The position numbers and the translations under genes were made by a program. Shown piece after piece: positions 33,965 to 40,588 of a stretch of 64,000 nucleotides of DNA. This DNA is from JACWAE01 sp963847595. GTDB lineage: Bacteria > Chloroflexota > Dehalococcoidia > SZUA-161. Under the pieces are notes generated by a model that was not told the origin of the DNA, made no database searches, and saw only the letters and a program-made list of their open reading frames with translations. The DNA is taken from assembly GCA_963847595.1 (NCBI GenBank), contig CAWKAJ010000002.1:682001-746000 (forward strand), given 5' to 3'. Position 1 is the first letter of the stretch. The number at the start of each line of letters is the position of its first letter.

Positions 33965-35128
33965 ATGGACTTCCAGTTTACTGCCCAACAGGAAGCCTTC
34001 AGACAAGAGGTTCGTGATTACCTTCGTAAGGAGCTAGGTCCGAATTGGCGGGGCGGAAAAACACACGAGATGTTCAACCCCGAATTCAGCCGCAAGCTCG
34101 GCAAGAAAGGCTGGATAGGCATAGGCTGGCCCAAGGAGTACGGCGGACTCGGCCGTCCCCACATGGACCAGCTCATCTTCGGCGAAGAGATGCTGTACGG
34201 CAGAGCGCCTGCGGCTGCTCACATCCTGGCGCAGAATATGGTGGGGCCTACCCTAATGAATGTGGGAAGTGAGGAGCATAAGAAAAAGTTCCTGCCCATG
34301 ATTCTGAGCGGAGAGGTCGTGTTTTGCCTGGCCTATACCGAGCCTCAGGCGGGCTCAGACCTCGCATCCTTACAGACCAGCGCCGTGGCAGACGGTGATT
34401 ACTTCAGAATAAACGGACAGAAAACCTTCATCAGCTTTGCCGGTGAGGCTCACTACGGCTGGATCGGAGTTAGAACCGACCCCAATGCCCCCAAGAAACA
34501 CAGGGGTATCAGCATCTTCATTGTCGACATGAAGACTCCTGGTATCACGACACGCAAGCTGGATACCATGTTCGACCATACGCTATATGAAGTATTCTTC
34601 GATGATGCAAAAGTCCACAAGAGCTGTGTGGTAGGACAACTGAATCAAGGCTGGTACTATATTACCCAGGCTCTCGATCACGAAAGGGTCTTCATGGCAG
34701 CCACCATAGCAGGCTACCAGCGCATATTCGACGAGATAGTAGAATACGCCAAATCAACGAAACGAGACGGTAAACCGATAAGCAAAGACCCCATCATTCA
34801 GCAAAAGCTGACTGAAATGGCAATAGAACTACATGTCGGACGTCTATTGGGATATCGACTGGCCTGGCTTCTCGAGCAGGGCATCGTTCCCTTCTCCGAG
34901 GCATCCATATCAAAGGTCTTCACCAGCGAACTTGAGAAACGCCTGGGTAATCTAGGTATGCAAGTCCTCGGCCTGTACGGCATCTTGCAGCAGGGCACTC
35001 GCCAGGCTCCTTATGATGGATACCTGGAGTGGGAATATAGATTCTCACCCATGCAAGCCGTCGGCGGTGGCGCTAACGAGATTCAGCGTATCATCATAGC
35101 CATTGCCGGCCTCGGTCTCCCCAGGTAG
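33965..35128 (+). CDS. Acyl-CoA dehydrogenase (likely heteromer partner of the preceding gene)
   Basis: The 387-residue product has MDFQFTAQQEAFRQEVRDYLRKELGPNW, WPKEYGGLGRPHMDQLIFGEEM, AYTEPQAGSDLASLQTSAVADGDYFRINGQKTFIS and the C-terminal VGGGANEIQRIIIAIAGLGLP. It belongs to the FadE-type group whose ends read GG-x-x-E. With the preceding gene it resembles the adjacent pairs that encode heterotetrameric dehydrogenases. It would oxidise a branched or cyclic acyl-CoA; this is inferred from subgroup and pairing. A palindrome-bearing dispersed repeat follows at 35174. Confidence 0.87.
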   Translation: MDFQFTAQQEAFRQEVRDYLRKELGPNWRGGKTHEMFNPEFSRKLGKKGWIGIGWPKEYGGLGRPHMDQLIFGEEMLYGRAPAAAHILAQNMVGPTLMNVGSEEHKKKFLPMILSGEVVFCLAYTEPQAGSDLASLQTSAVADGDYFRINGQKTFISFAGEAHYGWIGVRTDPNAPKKHRGISIFIVDMKTPGITTRKLDTMFDHTLYEVFFDDAKVHKSCVVGQLNQGWYYITQALDHERVFMAATIAGYQRIFDEIVEYAKSTKRDGKPISKDPIIQQKLTEMAIELHVGRLLGYRLAWLLEQGIVPFSEASISKVFTSELEKRLGNLGMQVLGLYGILQQGTRQAPYDGYLEWEYRFSPMQAVGGGANEIQRIIIAIAGLGLPR

Positions 35129-35173
35129 AGTAATTCATCAAACCGTAATCTGCGGATGTGACTGGCGAAAGTA

Positions 35174-35235
35174 GTAGGGGCACAGTGCACTGTGCCCTAA
35201 AAATCCCCCAAGACCGGGGAATACAGGGGTTGAGT
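35174..35235. repeat. Dispersed element with perfect 20-base palindrome
   Basis: GTAGG is followed by the perfect palindrome GGGCACAGTGCACTGTGCCC (35178-35197), then CCCCCAAGACCGGGG and the common tail AATACAGGGGTTGAG. The same layout occurs at 43343-43410. It lies between the dehydrogenase and amidohydrolase genes. Confidence 0.75.
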
Positions 35236-35284
35236 GCTTGAGAACCCCCTAAATCTGCGGACGTGACTGACGAAAGGAGGAGGA

Positions 35285-36247
35285 ATGCTAATCGATGCCC
35301 ATTATCACCTTGTAGCCGAAGAATGGTATCCCGAGGGATGGTGGCAAACTGTGTCCGGCATGTATCTCGAAGGGATGAAGGCGTTGGGCATGGAGATGCC
35401 CCTGGATACGATAAGGCAAACCCTGATTCCTGCGATGTGGGACCCTGAGGGAGAAGCACTGCTCAACGATATGGAAACCAATGGCATCGACAAGACCGTT
35501 CTATTGCCCATGGATTACTGGGTAATGTACGGCGAGCCGAAGGCATCCCTTGAAAAGCAACTCAAGGCGTATGCAAGACTTCAAGATAAGCACCCCGGCA
35601 AAATAATCGCTTTTGCCACCGTCGATCCGCGCAGGCCTGATGCAGTGCAAATAGTGGAACGCGCTATCAAGGAGTGGGGCCTTAAGGGCCTGAACCTTTA
35701 TCCTCAGACAGGGTTCTTTGTCAACGAACCCAAGACCTATCGTGTGCTGGAGAAGATTGCCGAATTGGGAGTCCCTCTGTCGTGCCATACGGGACAGCTC
35801 GGTGCCGCGCCACTTCGTGGCAGGTACGGTGACCCGATTCATCTCGATGATGTGACACAAGATTTCCCCAATCTCAAAATAACTGCCGGCCATATGGCCT
35901 TCGGCTGGCATGAGCAGCTTTTCTATCTTGCCGGTTTGAAATACAACATACTAACCGATGTCTCCGCCTGGCAGGACGTAGCGAAGTTCAACTTCCGCAA
36001 ATTCTGCACCGTCCTCAGAAGTGCCCTGGACCACCTGGGCAAAGATCGGGTTCTCTTCGGCACCGACAATCCTTTCGTGTCTGCTCTTATGTCAACTAAG
36101 GAATATGCAGACCTCATCAAAGGGCTGCCCCAGAACGCCCCCGAGGGGATAACCTTCACCGAGGACGAGGTCAACGCCATACTGGGCGGAAATGCCGACA
36201 GGATTTTTTCTGCAAAGAAAGCAACCAAAAAGAGAACTTCTAAATAG
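35285..36247 (+). CDS. Amidohydrolase-family metal-dependent hydrolase/decarboxylase (ACMSD-like)
   Basis: The 320-residue protein carries the amidohydrolase-2 metal ligands in order: HxH in MLIDAHYHLV, His in SCHTGQLG, His in KITAGHMAFGW, and Asp in VLFGTDNPF. ITAGHMAFGWHEQLFYLAGLKYNILTDVSAW is typical of the ACMSD-like subgroup. Members decarboxylate or hydrolyse cyclic and aromatic acids. In several ring-degradation clusters such proteins hydrolyse a ring 1,3-diketone CoA thioester, which would fit here, but this is inference. GGAGGAGG precedes the ATG. The thiolase-like/DUF35 pair follows. Confidence 0.78.
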   Translation: MLIDAHYHLVAEEWYPEGWWQTVSGMYLEGMKALGMEMPLDTIRQTLIPAMWDPEGEALLNDMETNGIDKTVLLPMDYWVMYGEPKASLEKQLKAYARLQDKHPGKIIAFATVDPRRPDAVQIVERAIKEWGLKGLNLYPQTGFFVNEPKTYRVLEKIAELGVPLSCHTGQLGAAPLRGRYGDPIHLDDVTQDFPNLKITAGHMAFGWHEQLFYLAGLKYNILTDVSAWQDVAKFNFRKFCTVLRSALDHLGKDRVLFGTDNPFVSALMSTKEYADLIKGLPQNAPEGITFTEDEVNAILGGNADRIFSAKKATKKRTSK

Positions 36248-36313
36248 CCATAAATAGTTGCCAAACGTCCTCTAAATCAGAAATTCCTCTCCCAACGGAT
36301 AGGAGGTGATAAG

Positions 36314-37483
36314 TTGAGCTTGAGAGATAAGTGTGCCATCGTTGGAGCCGGCATGACCAGGCTGGGCAAAAAAATCTCCGACAAAAGCACCACGGGCTTT
36401 GCCCTCGAAGCTTGCAAGATAGCCATTGAGGACGCGGGCCTCGCCAAAGACGATGTGGATGGGCTTTTGTTCGTCCACCCCTCGCAGCAGGGAGAACGAC
36501 ACGGCTTTTCGGGAAGGGTGGCTGACCTTTTGGGCATCTCATCCAACTTCAATGCCACCGTCGACTGCGGCGGCGCTACGCCCATCGTCACAGTGCAAAT
36601 GGCTGCCATGGCCATCAACGCCGGTATGTGCCGCACTGTGGTCTGCTGCTACGGTTGGCAGAACAACCCTATAGATGTCCCACCCAGCCTGCCCCCTAAT
36701 TTCGAGTTTACCCTGCCCCAGGGAGAAATCTCAGCAGTCCCGTTTCTGGCTCAGGTCACGCGCAGGCATATGCACGATTTCGGCACCACCAGTGAGCAGC
36801 TCGGAGCAGTGGCAGTCACCTGCAGAAAACACGCCTGCCTCAACCCGAACGCTCAGATGTACGGCAAACCCATCACGCTCGAGGACCATCATCATTCCCG
36901 CTGGGTGGCGGAGCCCTTGCGCCTGCTTGACTGTTGCCCCTGGACGGATGGCGGCGGTGCCGTGGTAGTGACCTCGGCAGCAAGGGCCAAGAACCTCAAG
37001 CGCCGCCCTATCTACATCAGCGGCTGGGGACAGGCGCACGGAGCGCCGCTGCTGCGCCCCTGGCGCAGGCCCAAAGTATCCGATTGGGCTGTTTGGACCA
37101 GGGCCAGCGATACGGCCTTCAAAATGGCGGGGGTAACCCGCAAGGACATAGACGTCTGCCAGCTTTACGATGCCTTCACCATCGTGTTTCTGCTGCAACT
37201 GGAGGCCACTGGCTTATGTAAACAGGGAGAGAGCGGGCCTTTCGTTGCGGAAGGCAGGGCTGAGCTGGGCGGAGAGCTTCCCTGCAACACCGCCGGCGGG
37301 CTGCTCTCCGAAGGCCACACCATGGGCCTGGGCCACATAGTAGAAGCGGTACGCCAGCTCAGGGGAGAATGCAAGGGGAGGCAGGTGAAGAATGCCGAGC
37401 TTGCTCTCGTCACTGGATTCGGGGGCGTGGTCAACGAGTATCCCCCGACCTTCAGTTTTTCTTCCCTCATCCTAAGGAGGTAA
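36314..37483 (+). CDS. Thiolase-like lipid-transfer protein (SCP2/Ltp-type)
   Basis: The 389-residue protein starts at TTG 36314 with AGGAGGTGA in front. It begins RDKCAIVGAGMTRLGKKISDKST as in SCP-x/Ltp thiolase-like proteins. DVCQLYDAFTIVFLLQLEATGLC holds the Tyr-Asp motif of the Ltp2-type aldolases, and the end has NTAGGLLSEGHTMGLGHIVEAVRQLRG. No thiolase nucleophile Cys is evident at the usual place (VDCGGATPIV offers a shifted Cys). The DUF35 gene begins 3 bases after its stop. Such pairs act as retro-aldolases in steroid side-chain degradation (Ltp2 with a DUF35 partner) or as the thiolase BbsAB in benzylsuccinate oxidation. Confidence 0.8.
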   Translation: MSLRDKCAIVGAGMTRLGKKISDKSTTGFALEACKIAIEDAGLAKDDVDGLLFVHPSQQGERHGFSGRVADLLGISSNFNATVDCGGATPIVTVQMAAMAINAGMCRTVVCCYGWQNNPIDVPPSLPPNFEFTLPQGEISAVPFLAQVTRRHMHDFGTTSEQLGAVAVTCRKHACLNPNAQMYGKPITLEDHHHSRWVAEPLRLLDCCPWTDGGGAVVVTSAARAKNLKRRPIYISGWGQAHGAPLLRPWRRPKVSDWAVWTRASDTAFKMAGVTRKDIDVCQLYDAFTIVFLLQLEATGLCKQGESGPFVAEGRAELGGELPCNTAGGLLSEGHTMGLGHIVEAVRQLRGECKGRQVKNAELALVTGFGGVVNEYPPTFSFSSLILRR

Positions 37484-37486
37484 TTG

Positions 37487-37927
37487 ATGGAAGAGTTCAG
37501 AGTTCCCCGGCCGCTTCCTTCGCCAACCGAAGACTCAAAGCCGTTCTGGGATGGCTGCCAGAGGCAAGAGTTTTTGATTCAGAAATGTGACGATTGCGGA
37601 ATGTGGCGTTTCCCGCCCAGCATCATCTGCCCCAGGTGCATGAGCATGAATTTCCAATGGACCAAAGCCAGCGGCAAAGCCAGGGTTTTCTCCTGGCAAA
37701 TCACTCATCAGCCCTTCTATCCGGCCTGGGATACTCCCTACAATGTCGCCATCGTCGAGTTGGCGGAAGGGCCTCGCATTCACAGCAACATAGTGGGCTG
37801 CAAAAACGAGGATATATATATAGACATGCCGCTTGAGCTCATCTTCGAGAAGGTCGAAGAACAGGACTGGTACCTGCCCAAGTTCAAGCCAGCTTCCAAG
37901 CCAGGAGCATCCAGAAAATCGAAATGA
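37487..37927 (+). CDS. DUF35 zinc-ribbon/OB-fold partner of the thiolase-like protein
   Basis: ATG at 37487 follows AAGGAGG inside the end of the previous gene; the product has 146 residues. A rubredoxin-like zinc ribbon is visible as CDDCGMWRFPPSIICPRCMS (four Cys), followed by an OB-fold with GKARVFSWQITHQPFYPAWDTPYNVAIVEL. DUF35 proteins form complexes with thiolase-like enzymes and help bind the acyl-CoA substrate. The three-base gap to the upstream gene supports a two-subunit complex. The C-terminus is Lys/Pro-rich. Confidence 0.87.
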   Translation: MEEFRVPRPLPSPTEDSKPFWDGCQRQEFLIQKCDDCGMWRFPPSIICPRCMSMNFQWTKASGKARVFSWQITHQPFYPAWDTPYNVAIVELAEGPRIHSNIVGCKNEDIYIDMPLELIFEKVEEQDWYLPKFKPASKPGASRKSK

Positions 37928-37937
37928 GGAGGTGAAC

Positions 37938-38726
37938 ATGCCTGCAGTACTATTCGAGAAGAAGGAACATATAGCAATCGTCACCATGAACCGTCGCGAG
38001 GCCCTGAATGCCATGGACGACGAGATGATGGACCAGCTTTGCGACGCCTGGGTGAAAGTCAGAGATGACCGTGATATCTGGGCAGCCATCATCACCGGGG
38101 CTGGCAAGACCGCCTTCTCCGTCGGCGGCGACCTTAAGACCTTCCTGCCCAAGATCACCCAGTCCGACCTCCGGGATCTCCAGTCAGACCCCCAGGCCGC
38201 TAAGTCGCTTACCGCTGTCCTCCGCGGATTCGACCTTTTCAAGCCCGTGATTGCGGCGGTCAACGGCTTCTGCATGGGCGGAGGTCTGGAGATGCTGCTC
38301 GGCACGGATATCAGGGTTGCCTCGGAGAACGCAGTGTTCGCCATAATGGAACCGACCTGGGCGCTCTTCCCTGGCGGCGGAACGACGGTCAGAGTGCCGC
38401 GACAGATACCCTACTGCCGCGCCATGGAGATGCTGCTTACAGCGAACCAGATCACGGCTCAGGACGCTGTAGAATACGGCCTGATCAACAAGGTCGTACC
38501 CCGCGAGCAACTAATGCCTGCGGCCATGGAATATGCAGAGAAAATCTGCTCAAATGGACCACTCGCAGTGCAGGCCATCAAAGAGTCAGTGCTCAGAGGA
38601 CTTGCCCTCGATGCCGCCTACTCCGTAGAGCGGCTGATGTCCATGATTATATTCGGAACTGAGGATGCCAAAGAGGGGCCCAGAGCCTTCATGGAAAAGC
38701 GCGCACCCTGTTGGAAGTGCAAATAA
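37938..38726 (+). CDS. Enoyl-CoA hydratase/isomerase family protein
   Basis: ATG at 37938 has GAGGAGGTGA in front and gives 262 residues; an upstream extension to 37833 overlaps the DUF35 gene. Crotonase motifs are clear: EHIAIVTMNRREALNAMDDEM, ITGAGKTAFSVGGDLK, AAVNGFCMGGGLEMLLGTDIRVAS, and MEPTWALFPGGGTTVRVPRQIP, which includes a Glu at the first catalytic position. It ends EGPRAFMEKRAPCWKCK, the usual C-terminal pattern. It is the last gene of the plus-strand catabolic run; palindromes with a short T-run follow. Confidence 0.88.
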   Translation: MPAVLFEKKEHIAIVTMNRREALNAMDDEMMDQLCDAWVKVRDDRDIWAAIITGAGKTAFSVGGDLKTFLPKITQSDLRDLQSDPQAAKSLTAVLRGFDLFKPVIAAVNGFCMGGGLEMLLGTDIRVASENAVFAIMEPTWALFPGGGTTVRVPRQIPYCRAMEMLLTANQITAQDAVEYGLINKVVPREQLMPAAMEYAEKICSNGPLAVQAIKESVLRGLALDAAYSVERLMSMIIFGTEDAKEGPRAFMEKRAPCWKCK

Positions 38727-38733
38727 AATAGTA

Positions 38734-38815
38734 GGGGCGGGTTTGAAACCCGCCCCACATTTTTGAAATTCGTAGGCCTATTCTTTAATATGTAGGGGCA
38801 CAGCATGCTGTGCCC
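38734..38815. repeat. Two perfect palindromes after the hydratase gene
   Basis: GGGGCGGGTTT-G-AAACCCGCCCC (38734-38756) is followed by ACATTTTT and could end transcription from the plus strand. A second palindrome, GGGCACAGCATGCTGTGCCC (38796-38815), is preceded by GTAGG. They sit between two convergent genes. The first has sister copies at 44820-44840 and 45048-45069. Confidence 0.75.
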
Positions 38816-38819
38816 TTCC

Positions 38820-39740
38820 CTACTTTCGTTCCATCCTCAAACGGTATCTCCTGCTTACTATTACGATGGCCGGCACTACCACCACCATAACTCCCACGAT
38901 TATACCTATAAAACTCCAGGGAACAACCCAGAACTCCCCTGTTCGAGATTTGTTTACCAGTTCCCCCTTCTGGTCTAAATAGCCGATCACCACGCTCGCC
39001 TTCACCTTCCCAAACAAAGGCGCTTGTTGCCAGTTGCTCTTCATCACCCCATCGCTATTGGGCAAGATAACCGCCTGTCCCAAATCCAGCTCGCTGCTTC
39101 CTCCCAGAGAGGCGCTGAAGTGCGCCCTGGCCGCCACAGTCAAATGAACATTTCCCGAGTTATGCACCACCACACCAGCCTCAACAGGTCCCTTTCCGGC
39201 AAAGCCCGGCAACACAAGAGAGGCAATATCGGCATTAGCAATGACCTCAATCTCGGTGATGCCTGGGACGGTGATGTAGAAAAGAGTGGGGATTCTGGTG
39301 GAAATCGAGACCGCGCCTTGATTTGCCGACGGGATAGCCTCAAAGAATAGAGCAGCGTAGTGTCCTCCAGGCTCCACTTCGTTCGGCGCTGATATGCTAG
39401 CCTCAATCTCCCGACTTTCTCCAGGAGCAAGCTCAAAATCAGCTTCTGCTACACTGAGCCATCTCGAAGCTGAGTAGCTCTCATGCCCCGGCTCAGAGAA
39501 TACGAAATTGCCTTCCCTGTCGATGGAGAAATCCCTGACATATGCCTTAATCGCGATAGATTCACTGCCTTGATTTTGGACATGAATAATCTTGGCTGCT
39601 CGCTCACCGATATTTACCATCATCTCAACACAAGTCGGCCAGACACTTATCCCCCCCTGTGCCGAAGTCGAAGACGAGAAGATGCAAGAACCGACAGCCA
39701 GGAGCATGACTACTATCACACTATCCCTTAAATATCTCAT
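38820..39740 (-). CDS. Surface-anchored DUF916-like protein
   Basis: I use the ATG at 39740, which gives 306 residues with a signal peptide (MRYLRDSVIVVMLLAVGSC, ending SSTSAQG); the frame extends to 39794. The mature part begins GISVWPTCVEMMVNIGERAAKIIHVQNQGSESIAIKAYVRDF, a beta-sandwich pattern seen in DUF916 (WxL-interacting) and pilus-chaperone-like domains, with VEPGGHYAALFFEA later. A C-terminal membrane helix (about 278-297) is followed by a basic tail (SRRYRLRMERK), so it is anchored outside the cell. The gene upstream on the same strand encodes a WxL-like secreted protein, as in the paired genes of Firmicutes. Confidence 0.6.
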   Translation of the reverse strand: MRYLRDSVIVVMLLAVGSCIFSSSTSAQGGISVWPTCVEMMVNIGERAAKIIHVQNQGSESIAIKAYVRDFSIDREGNFVFSEPGHESYSASRWLSVAEADFELAPGESREIEASISAPNEVEPGGHYAALFFEAIPSANQGAVSISTRIPTLFYITVPGITEIEVIANADIASLVLPGFAGKGPVEAGVVVHNSGNVHLTVAARAHFSASLGGSSELDLGQAVILPNSDGVMKSNWQQAPLFGKVKASVVIGYLDQKGELVNKSRTGEFWVVPWSFIGIIVGVMVVVVPAIVIVSRRYRLRMERK

Positions 39741-39808
39741 CGTTTCATCACAAATAGAGGGCAGCAAGATAAACTTAGGCTGCCCTCTGATCATTTGACG
39801 CCGGGGTC

Positions 39809-40378
39809 TTAAGGACTGCCTACTACCAGAGTGTAAGTGTGCAGTGCGGAGTAATAGCTTTGATTCGGGTCATTGGAAGGCTGGCCGGCAGGGATTGTAA
39901 GCTTGTAGGCTACATTGACAGTGCTGCCGCTGGTTGCCGAGCCGTTAGTGACCACACTGGATGGTGAACCCGAACTTCCGAATTCGGTACTTGATGTCAT
40001 ATATGTTGGGCCCGAGTCGCCACTCGATTTAAACGTGAAACTGGCCGAGGGTATCGTGGCACCAAGCACAGAGTCCCTCAGGTCTTGGTTTTTGCTCACC
40101 GTCAGATGCCAGGCGCTGTTCGATGTGATACCTAAAGAAAGGGTCTTCTCCAGGGTCTGTCCCGGCCCCATATCTCCAAAATCAATCGAATTATTAGTCC
40201 CTGTTGTCCCGCCCGTAATGCCAAGGCTGCCACCTGTTTCAACGTTAACTCTAGGCCTAACCTCAGTACTCCATTGACCTGCAGCGCTCGATGTCCCCAA
40301 CAGGCCGAAAACAAGGACCAACCCCATAACCATGACAACCACCAGTGCTACTGACAGCGGGACAAACCTGGTCTTCAC
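39809..40378 (-). CDS. Secreted WxL-like surface protein
   Basis: The 189-residue protein starts at GTG 40378 after AAGGAG. It has a signal peptide (about 1-33, TSSAAGQ). The mature part is a beta-type domain with GPGQTLEKTLSLGITSNSAWHLTVSKNQDLRD and LGATIPSASFTFKSS; the W-x-L motif, then a Leu-x-Gly-Ala segment, resembles the first half of WxL domains. The second WxL motif is not clear (HTYTLVV near the end). The DUF916-like membrane protein follows after 68 bases. In Firmicutes such pairs attach surface proteins to the envelope; here the assignment is by analogy. Confidence 0.5.
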   Translation of the reverse strand: MKTRFVPLSVALVVVMVMGLVLVFGLLGTSSAAGQWSTEVRPRVNVETGGSLGITGGTTGTNNSIDFGDMGPGQTLEKTLSLGITSNSAWHLTVSKNQDLRDSVLGATIPSASFTFKSSGDSGPTYMTSSTEFGSSGSPSSVVTNGSATSGSTVNVAYKLTIPAGQPSNDPNQSYYSALHTYTLVVGSP

Positions 40379-40525
40379 TTCTCACTCCTTTCTTTCTAGG
40401 ACAGTCTGATATAATTTTCGTCGCAGATAGTCCTGCTGATGTAGCATTATACAAGAGGATCTCTTTTCATGCAAGAGGTTTCTTGAAAAATCGGAGAAAT
40501 GGTAAATTGCGACCCGTGCCAGAAC

Positions 40526-40561
40526 AAAAAAAGAAGTGGGCGTCCTTGCGGACGCCCACTT
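40526..40561 (-). terminator. Intrinsic terminator of the glycyl radical enzyme gene
   Basis: AAGTGGGCGTCC (40534-40545), a TTGC loop and GGACGCCCACTT (40550-40561) make a perfect 12-base stem. Read on the minus strand it is followed by CTTTTTTTG, so it is a standard rho-independent terminator 28 bases after the enzyme's stop codon. The remaining bases to 40379 hold no gene. Confidence 0.85.
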
Positions 40562-40588
40562 ATCTATCACACAAAACGTTCTACCCTA

